This document shows positions 7,569-16,695 of a stretch of DNA of 64,000 nucleotides, piece after piece. Each line of letters begins with the position of its first letter. The first letter of the stretch is position 1. The notes beneath the pieces were generated by a model that saw nothing but the letters and a program-made list of their open reading frames with translations, had not been told where the DNA came from and made no database searches. The position numbers and the translations under genes were made by a program. The stretch spans positions 372,001 through 436,000 of the forward strand of contig NZ_MVIH01000004.1 of the NCBI RefSeq assembly GCF_002086695.1. Direction: 5' to 3'. This DNA comes from Mycolicibacterium rhodesiae. GTDB taxonomy: Bacteria; Actinomycetota; Actinomycetes; Mycobacteriales; Mycobacteriaceae.

Positions 7569-8480
7569 ATGCCGGACGGTTCTGTTTCTGGTCGATCATC
7601 GCCCCCCACGCAGCGCGTGGTGGCGATTCTGGATTTCCTGGCCAAACACCCGCAAGAGAAGTTCGGCCTGTCGGAGCTCTCCCGGCGACTGCAACTCGCC
7701 AAGCCGACCTGCCTTGGCATTGTCACGACGCTGACCGAGTCGGGCTACCTCGTCCGGGACGCGGCGGATAAGACCTACCGGTTGGGGCCCAGCCTGATCA
7801 CGCTCGGTCACCTCGCTCAGGAGTCGTTGCGGGTCAATCCGGCGGCGCGCGCTGAACTCAGCAAGCTGTCGAAGACTTTCGAGACCACAGCCGCGCTCGC
7901 CGGCGTCGTGGACGACCGGATCACGCTGCTCGAGCTGGTCGGACCACCCGGTTCCGATGTCGGGGTGCGGGTTGGGGAGAGCTACCCGTTCGCCCCGCCG
8001 GTCGGTTTGATGTTCGTGCTGTGGGACGACGAAGCGTTGCGCGGCTGGCTCGGCCGCGCGCCGACCATTCCGCTGCGGACCGAGACGGAACGGTTGGATC
8101 GCGTCATCGCCGAATGCCGGACCGCGGGATACCTCGTCGAGCGACTCACCCCCGGCGGTCGGCGGCTGTATGCACTGATGGCCGGCATGTCCACCTCGAT
8201 GCCCGACGAACTGCGGGCCCTGTTGGGCGAGTTGATCTCCGACATCGGTGAGCGGGTGTACCTGCGAAGCGAAGCGGAGGGGCCGGGGTCACGCCAGCGG
8301 CACGACGTCAGCGTCATCTCCGCACCGGTCTACGACCACCACCATCGGCAGGCGATGGTGGTGTCGCTCCAGATCGGGCGGGCGCTGACCGATTCCGAGA
8401 TCGCGAAGCACGCAAAGGGTTTGGTGGCGACCGCCACTGCGCTCACCACACAGCTCGGCGGCAGCAAGCCCCAGTGGTGA
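7569..8480 (+). CDS. IclR-family transcriptional regulator
   Basis: A 303-residue regulator with an N-terminal winged helix-turn-helix (about residues 14-75: TQRVVAILDFLAKHP, GLSELSRRLQLAKPTCLGIV) and a C-terminal IclR effector domain with a GAF-like fold. It is divergent from the DUF1214-SDR-sulfotransferase operon; the perfect palindrome at 7532-7551 is the likely binding site. Its position suggests control of that operon, of itself, or both. I know of no IclR gene at the equivalent place in M. tuberculosis, so it appears to be local cargo. Confidence 0.88.
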   Translation: MPDGSVSGRSSPPTQRVVAILDFLAKHPQEKFGLSELSRRLQLAKPTCLGIVTTLTESGYLVRDAADKTYRLGPSLITLGHLAQESLRVNPAARAELSKLSKTFETTAALAGVVDDRITLLELVGPPGSDVGVRVGESYPFAPPVGLMFVLWDDEALRGWLGRAPTIPLRTETERLDRVIAECRTAGYLVERLTPGGRRLYALMAGMSTSMPDELRALLGELISDIGERVYLRSEAEGPGSRQRHDVSVISAPVYDHHHRQAMVVSLQIGRALTDSEIAKHAKGLVATATALTTQLGGSKPQW

Positions 8481-8485
8481 TCTCG

Positions 8486-8500
8486 CGGGGCCCAGCCCCG
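8486..8500. terminator. Short GC hairpin between convergent genes
   Basis: CGGGGC / GCCCCG arms with a three-base CCA loop lie between the IclR stop (8480) and the converging MHB-gene stop (8511). There is no following U tract, as is common for mycobacterial terminators. Confidence 0.4.
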
Positions 8501-8510
8501 ACGGCGGTGA

Positions 8511-8903
8511 CTACAGCTCGCCGATGACGACGAGCGCCTCGGCGGGCTCCACCTGCAGGCCGCAGCGGTTCTGGAAATCAACCAGCGGCGCCTTGATGGC
8601 CCGGATGTCGTTGGCCTGGTCCGGGTGATCGTTGAAGTAGGTGTTGAATGCGCCGATCGCACTGAAGGCCGACTGCCTGGTGGCGTCGAGCAGCGCCTCG
8701 TTCGCGTCGGGGTGCACGGCGAAATAGTCGGAAAGGTTCTTGGTCACCGAGCTGATGGTGGACGACAGACCCGCCGCCGAGCACTCGGTTGCCGCGGCGG
8801 GGGCAGGCGCGGGCGTGGGATCGGCGACCGCGAACGGCATCGACACAACCGCGCCGGCCGCGATTACAACCAGCGCGGGCACAACGGCACGACGAATGAA
8901 CAT
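8511..8903 (-). CDS. Secreted haem-binding (MHB/hemophore-type) protein
   Basis: A 130-residue exported protein. A Sec signal peptide spans residues 1-27 (cleavage expected at AVA|DPT). The mature part has two cysteines (C41, C114) that could form the single disulfide of the family, and the YFAVHPDANEALLDA and YFNDHPDQANDIRAI repeats characteristic of mycobacterial haem-binding proteins. These proteins capture haem outside the cytoplasmic membrane. No regulatory box is obvious in the 199-bp region shared with the divergent sugar-dehydrogenase gene. Confidence 0.8.
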   Translation of the reverse strand: MFIRRAVVPALVVIAAGAVVSMPFAVADPTPAPAPAAATECSAAGLSSTISSVTKNLSDYFAVHPDANEALLDATRQSAFSAIGAFNTYFNDHPDQANDIRAIKAPLVDFQNRCGLQVEPAEALVVIGEL

Positions 8904-9102
8904 TGGGTTCTCCCTTCACGGCGCATACCAGTCCGGCCGCGCAGCCACTGAAAGGAACGTCGCGCCGGTGCCGCATCGTGTTACCGCCTGCGTTGCGTAG
9001 TCCGATCCCGGCGACCGCAAAATGCAGTAGCGCGCTACTGCACTCGCCCAGCGCTGCGCGACCGACGATTCCCCTGCACAGCAAGCCTGGGGGGGCAGTC
9101 GT

Positions 9103-11661
9103 ATGGGGTCGCACGGATACGCGCAATATGTCGGTCGGTTGGGGACGCTGGCCGTGGCCCTGGGAATCGGCGTGGGATTGGGCTACGGTTCGCCCACCGC
9201 CTGGGCCGACGACTCGACATCGAGTGCGCCATCGCGAGCTGACAGCGGAACAGGCCACAGCGCGGGCAGCGCACGCCCTCACAGCACCGGCCCGGCCCGG
9301 CGCGGCCAGGGACACGCCGTCACGTCCACCGGAGCGGTCCCGCCTCGCCTGCGCACCGGCCAAACCGACTCGGCAGCAACGACTTCGCGGCGGGCATCGG
9401 TCAGCGCGACGCCGGCGGCCGGCCAGAGCGCAGCACCTGGCGCCGCCTCGTTGGTGTTCGGACCCGACTTGGACGACACCGGGCACAGCGGAAAGCCGAC
9501 ACCGACGACACCCTCACCGGGCAACCCGTTGACCAAGCTGCTCCAGCCGGTGAAGGTTTGCGCCTGCAAGCTTGTCATGCGAGTGATCGAGACCATCGGC
9601 AAAGCCGTCGGGGGTGAGCAGAGTGGCGGCGGTCCCGCACTGCCGCCGATGGACAATCCGGTGCTGGCGGCCGTCGCCGAGTTTGCGCGCCGTGGCATCA
9701 ACCAGATTCTGGCGATCCCGCCGATCGCCCATGCTGTTGCTGTTGTCAACCAACAGCTCGAACTCGCGCTCGACCGGCTCACCTTCGCCTCACAGGACCT
9801 GATTCGGTGCGCCAATCCCGTTCAATCGCAGCCGCTTCCAGCCGACCTCGACCGCACGACCATCACCGCCGGGCTGGATCAGCCGACTGATTTCCAGTTC
9901 CTCCCGGACGGCCGCATCCTGATCCTGCAGCGGGACGGCTCACTCAAGATCGCCCCCAACACCGAGGGCGCGACCGCGGTCAAGGTCGGTGAGATCCAAC
10001 CGTCGGACGCGTTCGAACTGGACCCGGATTTCGCGCACAACGGTTACTTCTACACCGCCTACAACTCGACCGACTCTCATGCCCGACTGTCACGATTCAC
10101 CATGGTCAACGACACCGTCGATCCGAAATCCGAAAAGGTGCTGATCGATTCGGTACAAACCGGATCGATGCATCAGGGCAATACCATGGCGTTCGGCCCC
10201 GACGGCAAGATCTATTTCGCGATGGGCGATGACAGCCTGAACACCAACGGCCAGGACCTGACGAACATCTTCGGCAAGATTCTTCGAATCAATCCCGATG
10301 GCACCATCCCGCAGGACAATCCGTTCTACAACACCCCCGGTGCGCGCCAGGAGATTTACGCACTGGGCATGCGCAACCCGTTCAGGATGACGTTCACCCC
10401 CACCGGTCAGCTGTTGGTGGGCGACGTGGGTGACGAATCCTGGGAAGAGCTCAACAACGTTGTTGCGGGAGGCAACTACGGCTGGCCGGTCCAGGAAGGG
10501 CCCTGTGCGAGTTGCGCCTACGACAACCCGGTCTACGCCTACCCGCACACTCCCCCGCCGGGTCGCGCGGGCTCGATCACCTCCGTGATCGTGTACACCG
10601 GCACCGCGTTACCGGCCGAGTACCAGAACAAGGTATTCGTCGCCGACTACACGCTGCACTGGCTCAAGGCGCTGACCTTCGACTCCACCTACACCAATGT
10701 GATCGGCGAGCAGGTTCTGGACACCGACGCGGGCACGACCGTGCAGATGCGGCAGGGTCCGGATGGCAATCTGTATCAGCTCAACATCTATCCCGGCGAG
10801 CTGTACCGGATCGCGGCGTCCGGCGGAAACCGCGCTCCGACAGCCGTTCTGACCGCGACCCCGACCGACGGGTACTCGCCGTTGAGCGTGCAGTTCTCCT
10901 CCGCAGGCTCCAGCGATCCGGACCCGGGCACGACACTGAGCTACAGTTGGGACTTCGGCGACGGTGGCACGTCGGTGGCCGCGAACCCGCTGCGCACCTA
11001 CACCACTGACGGCAGCTACACCGTCACACTCACAGTCAGTGACGGGCAGCGGACCAACACCGCAAGCCAAAAGGTCGTCGTCGGCAGCGCACCGCCGGAT
11101 GTGCAGATCCTGACCCCGATCAACGACTCCCACTACAACGCCGGCGATGTCATCAGTTTCAGCGCCACGGCCACCGACGCCGAGGACGGCACCCTGCCTG
11201 ACAGTGCCTACAACTGGCGGGTGATCTTCCACCACGCCGACCACATCCACCCCTACGTGGACAGCGTCGTCGGGCCAAGCGGCACCGTCTCACTCGCCAC
11301 CAACGAGCACAACGTGGCCACCACGTGGTACGAGATCAGTCTCACCGTCACCGACAGCAGTGGATTGTCGACGACCAAGACGGTGAACATCAAGCCCAAC
11401 CTCGTCACGCTGACGTTCAACAGCAACGACCCGAACGCGGTGTACACCGTCGACGGCATTCCGCACACCGGTACGTTCAGCCAGCAGGCGGTCGTCGGTG
11501 TGGTGCGACACCTGGATGCGGGCTCGCCGCAGGCCGTCGCCGACGGACAACTGGTCTTCAACCGGTGGTCGGATGGCCTGAATCAGCAGCACGAGATATC
11601 TACGCCGGGAAGCGATTCCACCTACACGGTGTACTTCGACAAGACACCCAGCCGTGTCTAG
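9103..11661 (+). CDS. Exported glucose/sorbosone dehydrogenase-type beta-propeller with PKD domain
   Basis: An 852-residue secreted protein. A signal peptide occupies about residues 1-35 (cleavage near AWA|DD). A Ser/Thr/Pro/Ala-rich linker extends to about 150, then a helical mycobacterial segment to about 235. A six-bladed GSDH-type propeller (about 245-575) starts with LDQPTDFQFLPDGRILILQR and contains GMRNPFRMTFTPTGQLLVGD. A PKD domain (about 577-665) has the SYSWDFGDGG signature, and two beta-rich repeats follow to the end. GSDH proteins usually oxidise sugars with PQQ. The PKD domain suggests carbohydrate or surface binding. Its stop overlaps the converging recQ stop. Confidence 0.83.
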   Translation: MGSHGYAQYVGRLGTLAVALGIGVGLGYGSPTAWADDSTSSAPSRADSGTGHSAGSARPHSTGPARRGQGHAVTSTGAVPPRLRTGQTDSAATTSRRASVSATPAAGQSAAPGAASLVFGPDLDDTGHSGKPTPTTPSPGNPLTKLLQPVKVCACKLVMRVIETIGKAVGGEQSGGGPALPPMDNPVLAAVAEFARRGINQILAIPPIAHAVAVVNQQLELALDRLTFASQDLIRCANPVQSQPLPADLDRTTITAGLDQPTDFQFLPDGRILILQRDGSLKIAPNTEGATAVKVGEIQPSDAFELDPDFAHNGYFYTAYNSTDSHARLSRFTMVNDTVDPKSEKVLIDSVQTGSMHQGNTMAFGPDGKIYFAMGDDSLNTNGQDLTNIFGKILRINPDGTIPQDNPFYNTPGARQEIYALGMRNPFRMTFTPTGQLLVGDVGDESWEELNNVVAGGNYGWPVQEGPCASCAYDNPVYAYPHTPPPGRAGSITSVIVYTGTALPAEYQNKVFVADYTLHWLKALTFDSTYTNVIGEQVLDTDAGTTVQMRQGPDGNLYQLNIYPGELYRIAASGGNRAPTAVLTATPTDGYSPLSVQFSSAGSSDPDPGTTLSYSWDFGDGGTSVAANPLRTYTTDGSYTVTLTVSDGQRTNTASQKVVVGSAPPDVQILTPINDSHYNAGDVISFSATATDAEDGTLPDSAYNWRVIFHHADHIHPYVDSVVGPSGTVSLATNEHNVATTWYEISLTVTDSSGLSTTKTVNIKPNLVTLTFNSNDPNAVYTVDGIPHTGTFSQQAVVGVVRHLDAGSPQAVADGQLVFNRWSDGLNQQHEISTPGSDSTYTVYFDKTPSRV

Positions 11662-13748
11662 CTGACGCCCGCGAGCGCGAACGGTAGTACCGCCGAGACG
11701 CCGGCATGACGCAGGCAGCGCGCCGCGGTGGTGAGCGTCCAGCCGGTGTCGGTGACGTCGTCGACCAAGAGCACTGTCTGCGGAACCTGCTGCAGCGCAG
11801 TGAAGTCGGGCTCCTGCCAGGCGTCGTGCAGTGCCGCGACGCGATAGGCCGAGTTCATGGCCGTGACCGGCCGCCGCGTCGGGCGGTAGTGAAGCGTTCC
11901 CAGGTTCGTCAGGCGGCCCGCCTGTCCGAGCCGGTCGACGAGGGAACGAATCAGGATCGGATGCGTCGATGAGTCGAGTCCCATGACTGCCTCGGGTCGC
12001 GTGTCCCATGGCCAGTCCGCCAGCACCGCGATCGCGGCGCGGACGAACTCGTCGGGGACCGGACCGTCCGGTGCGTCCAGCAGCCGACGCAGCCGGGTCC
12101 CCCAGCCCAGATCCGTCAGCCGCCCGATCGCGCGACCCTCCAGCGGGCCGTCGTCGATGCGTCCGCTCACGTCGACCCCGAGCTTGGCCATGCCCGTCGG
12201 CCATATCCGCCGTGGCGCCAGCTCGACACCGCATTGCTGCAGCCGGTCGTTGGCCGCGTCGAGCGCACGCTCGTCGACCTCGGCGGTGTAGCGGGATCCG
12301 GCACAGTTGTCACACCTGCCGCAGCGATCCTGCGCTGACAGTTCCGGATCGTCCAATTGCGCACGGAGGAAAGCCATCCGGCAGCTCGTCGAATTCTGAT
12401 AGTCGAGCATGGCCTGCTGTTCGCGGCTGCGGGCCGCGTCCAGCGTGCGATAGCGCTCCTCGTCATAGGTCCACTGCTGGCCGGTGCCGATCCAGCCACC
12501 CTTCACCCGCTGCACCGCACCATCGACATCGAGCACCTTGAGCACCATCTCCAGACGATTGCGCCCCAGGTCGACGAGCGGCTCCAACGCGGGTGTCGAC
12601 AGCGGACGGTCCGGCTCCAGCACGCTGATCACCTTGCGCACCAATGCTTCCGGCGGGAATGCGACCGAGGCGAAGTAGCTCCATATCTCGGCGTCCTCAC
12701 GCCCCGGAAGCAGGATCACCTCGGCGCGGGCGGTGGCTCGGCCGGCGCGCCCCACCTGTTGGTAGTACGCGATCGGTGACTGCGGCGCCCCCAGGTGGAT
12801 GACGAAGCCCAGATCGGGCTTGTCGAAACCCATCCCGAGCGCGGAGGTGGCCACCAGGGCCTTGACCCGATTGCTGAGCAGATCGACCTCCATCTGCTCA
12901 CGCTCGGCGGGGTCGGAGGCCCCGGTGTAGGCGGCAACCTGATGGCCGTGCTCCCGCAGGACCGCCGCCAGATCACGGGCGGCGGCGACGGTCAGCGTGT
13001 AGATGATGCCAGACCCCTCCAATGAATTGAGGTGTGCCGCAATCCAGGCCGCGCGACCGGCAGCGGTGGGTACCTTCACGACCGACAGATGAAGCGACTC
13101 GCGGTCCAAGCCGCCACGCAGGACCAGAGTGTCGCCACCACCGACGCCGAGTTGAGCCGCCACATCGCCGACCACTCGGTCGTTGGCCGTCGCTGTGGTG
13201 GCCAACACCGGCACGCCGGAACCCAATTCGGCAATCAATGTTCGGATGCGCCGGTAGTCCGGCCGGAAATCATGTCCCCAATCGGAGACGCAGTGCGCCT
13301 CGTCCACCACCACCAGCCCGGCGTCGGCAGCCAACGATGGCAGCACCTGGACGCGAAACTCCGGATTGTTCAACCGCTCCGGGCTCACCAGCAGCACGTC
13401 GAGATCACCGTCGGCGACCTGGCGATGGATGTCATCCCACTCGGTGACGTTGCCGGAGTTGATGGTCGCCGCACGCACCCCCGCGCGCTGCGCGGCACTC
13501 ACCTGGTTGCGCATGAGAGCCAGCAACGGTGACACGATCACCGTCGGCCCGCGGCCCTGCTCACGCAGCAGCTTGGCGGCGACGAAGTAGACGGCCGACT
13601 TGCCCCAGCCGGTGCGTTGCACGACCAGCGCCCGCCGCCGCTGCACCACCAAAGCCTCGATGGCCGTCCACTGGTCATCACGCAGCACCGCCTGCGGACC
13701 CGCCAACTGCTCGAGGATCTTCTGCGCGTCAGCTCGGGTCGCGGTCAT
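11658..13748 (-). CDS. RecQ-family ATP-dependent DNA helicase with C-terminal phosphoribosyltransferase-like domain
   Basis: A 696-residue superfamily 2 helicase. Motif I is TGWGKS (46-51), motif II is DEAH (149-152), and a VGRAGRA motif VI occurs near residue 330. A zinc-binding CGRCDNC cluster lies near residue 475. The last roughly 170 residues lack an HRDC domain and instead end with VLLVDDVTDTGWTLTTAA (about 659-676), matching the PRPP-binding loop of type I phosphoribosyltransferases as in ComF. Similar fusions are known in actinobacteria, but what the PRTase-like part does is unclear. It converges on the sugar-dehydrogenase gene. Confidence 0.88.
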   Translation of the reverse strand: MTATRADAQKILEQLAGPQAVLRDDQWTAIEALVVQRRRALVVQRTGWGKSAVYFVAAKLLREQGRGPTVIVSPLLALMRNQVSAAQRAGVRAATINSGNVTEWDDIHRQVADGDLDVLLVSPERLNNPEFRVQVLPSLAADAGLVVVDEAHCVSDWGHDFRPDYRRIRTLIAELGSGVPVLATTATANDRVVGDVAAQLGVGGGDTLVLRGGLDRESLHLSVVKVPTAAGRAAWIAAHLNSLEGSGIIYTLTVAAARDLAAVLREHGHQVAAYTGASDPAEREQMEVDLLSNRVKALVATSALGMGFDKPDLGFVIHLGAPQSPIAYYQQVGRAGRATARAEVILLPGREDAEIWSYFASVAFPPEALVRKVISVLEPDRPLSTPALEPLVDLGRNRLEMVLKVLDVDGAVQRVKGGWIGTGQQWTYDEERYRTLDAARSREQQAMLDYQNSTSCRMAFLRAQLDDPELSAQDRCGRCDNCAGSRYTAEVDERALDAANDRLQQCGVELAPRRIWPTGMAKLGVDVSGRIDDGPLEGRAIGRLTDLGWGTRLRRLLDAPDGPVPDEFVRAAIAVLADWPWDTRPEAVMGLDSSTHPILIRSLVDRLGQAGRLTNLGTLHYRPTRRPVTAMNSAYRVAALHDAWQEPDFTALQQVPQTVLLVDDVTDTGWTLTTAARCLRHAGVSAVLPFALAGVS

Positions 13749-13778
13749 GGACCCATCGTGCCCGCAGACGACGACAAC

Positions 13779-14828
13779 TTACGAAGCGGAGGCAGCTTCC
13801 TGCTCGCGCTTGATCTCCAGCGCGATGTCGATCAGCTGATCCTCCTGGCCGCCGATGAGCTTGCGCTGCCCGGCCCGGTGCAGCAGCTGATGCGCCGGTA
13901 CGCCGTAACGCTCCGACTGCCGGATGGCGTGCTTGAGGAAGCTCGAGTACACCCCGGAATAGCCCATGATCAGCGCGTTGCGGTCCAACAGGCACTCGGC
14001 CGGCATCGCCGGGGCGACGACCTCCTCAGCGGCGTCGGCGATGTCGAAGAAGTCGATGCCGGTCTTGACGCCGATCTTGTCGAACACCCCGATCAGCGCC
14101 TCGACCGGAGCGTTGCCCGCACCGGCGCCGAAGCGGCGGCACGAGCCGTCGATCTGCTTGGCTCCCGCGCGGACGGCTTCGATCGAGTTGGCCACGCCCA
14201 GGCCCAGGTTCTCGTGGCCGTGGAAGCCCACCTGCGCGTCGTCGCCCAGTTCGGCGACCAACGCGCTCACCCGGTCGGCCACGCCTTCGAGTACCAGCGC
14301 ACCGGCCGAGTCGACGACGTAGACGCACTGGCAGCCGGCGTCGGCCATGATCCGGGCTTGCTTGGCGAGCTTCTCCGGGCTGATCGTGTGACTCATCATC
14401 AGGAAGCCGACGGTCTCCAGCCCGAGTTCGCGAGCCAGCCCGAAGTGCTGGATCGAGACGTCGGCCTCGGTGCAGTGGGTGGCGATCCGGCAGATCGAGC
14501 CGCCGTTGTTCTGCGCCTCCTTGATGTCCTCCTTGGTGCCGACGCCCGGCAACATCAGGAAGGCGATCTTGGATTCCTTGGCCGTCTCGGCGGCCAGCTT
14601 GATCAGCTCCTGCTCGGGGGTTTTGGAGAACCCGTAGTTGAAGCTCGAACCGCCCAGCCCGTCACCGTGGGTCACCTCGATCACCGGGACACCAGCGGTG
14701 TCCAGCGCGGCGACGATCGCACCGACCTCTTCTTTGGTGAACTGGTGGCGCTTGTGGTGGCTGCCGTCGCGAAGCGACGTGTCCGTCATACGGACGTCCC
14801 ACATGGGGTTGAAGTAGATGTCGCTCAT
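13779..14828 (-). CDS. hsaF: HsaF, 4-hydroxy-2-oxoacid aldolase
   Basis: A 349-residue DRE-TIM metallolyase that splits 4-hydroxy-2-oxohexanoate from the A/B rings into pyruvate and propanal, which is channelled to HsaG. Catalytic residues visible are R20, D21 and H24 ([11 protein letters not shown]); divalent-metal ligands are H203 and H205 (GFHGHEN). The C-terminal DmpG-type communication domain is complete. It overlaps hsaG by four bases (ATGA), as expected for the aldolase-dehydrogenase complex. Third gene of hsaE-hsaG-hsaF. Confidence 0.95.
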   Translation of the reverse strand: MSDIYFNPMWDVRMTDTSLRDGSHHKRHQFTKEEVGAIVAALDTAGVPVIEVTHGDGLGGSSFNYGFSKTPEQELIKLAAETAKESKIAFLMLPGVGTKEDIKEAQNNGGSICRIATHCTEADVSIQHFGLARELGLETVGFLMMSHTISPEKLAKQARIMADAGCQCVYVVDSAGALVLEGVADRVSALVAELGDDAQVGFHGHENLGLGVANSIEAVRAGAKQIDGSCRRFGAGAGNAPVEALIGVFDKIGVKTGIDFFDIADAAEEVVAPAMPAECLLDRNALIMGYSGVYSSFLKHAIRQSERYGVPAHQLLHRAGQRKLIGGQEDQLIDIALEIKREQEAASAS

Positions 14829-15742
14829 GCTTGAGCTCCCGTTCCTGCAGAGGCGCGTTCCTTGGCGATCTCCTCGCCCACTTTGGTGGCCGCGGCGGTC
14901 ATGATGTCCAGATTTCCCGCATAGGGCGGCAGATAGTCGCCCGCACCCTCGACCTCCACGAACGTGGTGACGAGGTGATGGCCGCCGTTGTACACCGTCG
15001 GCTCGTCGAACTGCGGCTCGTTGAGCAGACGGTAGCCCGGCACGTAGGTCTGCACCTCGGCGACGACGTCCTTGATGGACTGCGTGATCGCGTCGTGGTC
15101 GGCATCCTCGGGGATCGCGCAGAAGATGGTGTCGCGCATGATCATTGGCGGATCAGCCGGATTCAGGATGATGATCGCCTTGCCTCGCTTCGCGCCGCCG
15201 ATCACCTCCACGCCGGCACTGGTGGTCTTGGTGAACTCGTCGATGTTGGCCCGGGTGCCGGGGCCTGCCGACGCCGACGACACCGACGCGACGATCTCGG
15301 CGTACGGCACGTCGACGACGCGGCTCACCGCATAGACCATCGGGATCGTGGCCTGACCACCGCAGGTGACCATGTTGACGTTCGGCGCGTCCAGGTGCGC
15401 ACGAAGGTTGGCCGGCGGGATCACGCCGGGGCCGACGGCGGCCGGCGTCAGATCGATCGCGCGGATACCAGCCTCTTCGTAACGGGGCGCGGCGGCCCGG
15501 TGGACGTAGGCGCTGGTGGCTTCGAACACCAGGTCCGGCTTCTCCGACTGGGCCAGCAGCCAGTCCACACCCTCGTGGCTGGTCTCCAGTCCGAGCTTGC
15601 GCGCCCGGGCCAGACCCTCACTCTCGGGATCGATGCCGATCATCCAGCGCGGCTCGAGCCACTCCGAACGAAGGAGCTTGTACAGCAGGTCGGTGCTGAT
15701 GTTGCCCGACCCGACGATGGCGACAGAACTCTTTTGGGGCAT
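14825..15742 (-). CDS. hsaG: HsaG, acylating aldehyde dehydrogenase
   Basis: A 305-residue CoA-acylating dehydrogenase that converts propanal (or acetaldehyde) from HsaF to propionyl-CoA (or acetyl-CoA) with NAD+. The nucleotide-binding loop is GSGNIS (11-16) and the catalytic cysteine is C127 in [10 protein letters not shown]. It lies 13 bases after hsaE and overlaps hsaF by four bases. Family length is normal. The shared operon keeps the toxic aldehyde within the HsaFG complex. Confidence 0.95.
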   Translation of the reverse strand: MPQKSSVAIVGSGNISTDLLYKLLRSEWLEPRWMIGIDPESEGLARARKLGLETSHEGVDWLLAQSEKPDLVFEATSAYVHRAAAPRYEEAGIRAIDLTPAAVGPGVIPPANLRAHLDAPNVNMVTCGGQATIPMVYAVSRVVDVPYAEIVASVSSASAGPGTRANIDEFTKTTSAGVEVIGGAKRGKAIIILNPADPPMIMRDTIFCAIPEDADHDAITQSIKDVVAEVQTYVPGYRLLNEPQFDEPTVYNGGHHLVTTFVEVEGAGDYLPPYAGNLDIMTAAATKVGEEIAKERASAGTGAQA

Positions 15743-15755
15743 GTGAAGCCTCCTC

Positions 15756-16541
15756 TTATTCGAATGACAGCCGGACTGAACCCAGACCGGCGAAGTCCGC
15801 GACGAACTCGTCGCCTGGGCGGCAGTCGATGGCCCTGGTGCACGACCCCGGCAGGACGATGTCGCCCGCCTTCAGCCGCACACCGAAGCTCTCGACCTTG
15901 CGGGCCAGCCACGCCACTGCAGTGACCGGATTGCCGAGGACGGCGTCGCTGCGGCCCTCGGCCACCACCTCGCCGTTGCGGGTGAGCACCGCGTCGATGC
16001 CCCTGATGTCAACATCTTTGGGCGATACCCGCTCCTTGCCGAGCACGTAGCCCGCCGACGACGCGTTGTCGGCGATGGTGTCGCACAGCGCGATCTTCCA
16101 GTCCTTGATCCGGGTGTCGATGAGTTCGATCGCCGGGGCGAACGCCGCGGTGGCCGCCAGCACGTCGTCCTCGGTGCACCCGGCGCCGGGCAGGTCGTCG
16201 GCGAGGATGAAACCGACCTCGACCTCGACGCGCGGAAACAGAAAGCGCCCCGCGGGAACCGGCTGGTCCTCGAACACCTCCATGTCGGCCAGCAGATGGC
16301 CGTAGTCGGGCTCGTCGACGCCCATCATTTTCTGCATGGCCTCCGATGACAGGCCGACCTTGTGACCGACCACCCGGGCGCCTTCGGCGATGCGCTGCCG
16401 AATGTTGATCAGCTGGATTTCGTAGGCGTCGACCACGTCGATGTCGGGGTGATTGGCTGTCAGCGGCGTCATCGGGACGCGGCTGCGCTCCGCCTCGGCA
16501 AGGTCGGCGGCGAGCTCTTCGCGCGTCGAAACGCTCAGCAT
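15756..16541 (-). CDS. hsaE: HsaE, 2-hydroxyhexa-2,4-dienoate hydratase
   Basis: A 261-residue fumarylacetoacetase-fold hydratase acting on the dienoate released by HsaD. Start 16541 ([14 protein letters not shown]) was chosen because it gives the usual family length; an ATG 15 bases upstream is less likely. The metal-binding region includes HKVGLSS (residues 59-65) and the acidic [11 protein letters not shown] segment (about 104-114). It is first in the hsaEGF operon, divergent from kstD, with the promoter region at 16542-16695 carrying a KstR box and a direct repeat. Confidence 0.93.
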   Translation of the reverse strand: MLSVSTREELAADLAEAERSRVPMTPLTANHPDIDVVDAYEIQLINIRQRIAEGARVVGHKVGLSSEAMQKMMGVDEPDYGHLLADMEVFEDQPVPAGRFLFPRVEVEVGFILADDLPGAGCTEDDVLAATAAFAPAIELIDTRIKDWKIALCDTIADNASSAGYVLGKERVSPKDVDIRGIDAVLTRNGEVVAEGRSDAVLGNPVTAVAWLARKVESFGVRLKAGDIVLPGSCTRAIDCRPGDEFVADFAGLGSVRLSFE

Positions 16542-16580
16542 TCCGGGGAGTCCCATCGTCGGTGTGACCGGGGCGAACGG

Positions 16581-16681
16581 CGCCCGGTGCGGGCAATTCT
16601 AGTGCCGTCCGCAGCGCCGTGGGGTAAGCGTTCCGCTGATCGGAAAGGAGGGGTCAGTAGCGCCCGGACGGGGCAATTCTA
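16581..16681. repeat. 21-bp direct repeat spaced exactly 80 bp in the hsaE-kstD promoter region
   Basis: Copies at 16581-16601 and 16661-16681 share CGCCCGG, differ at three bases, then share GGGCAATTCTA (18 of 21 identical). The second copy abuts the KstR box before kstD. Read on the minus strand each copy shows TAGAATTG, whose TAGAAT resembles a -10 element pointing toward hsaE. Confidence 0.6.
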
Positions 16682-16694
16682 TAACGTGTTCTAG
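16681..16694. promoter_or_regulatory. KstR operator abutting the kstD start codon
   Basis: ATAACGTGTTCTAG carries the KstR core AAC-N2-GTT and the TCTAG wing and ends one base before the kstD ATG at 16696. No ribosome-binding site fits between them, which suggests a leaderless or nearly leaderless kstD transcript with the repressor covering the start site. The box may also control the divergent hsaE operon. Confidence 0.85.
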
Positions 16695-16695
16695 T

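Noticed and set aside
13617-14834. A 405-residue plus-strand frame over hsaF
   Set aside because: It covers the reverse of hsaF and part of recQ; no signal, no domains, and hsaF is unambiguous on the other strand.
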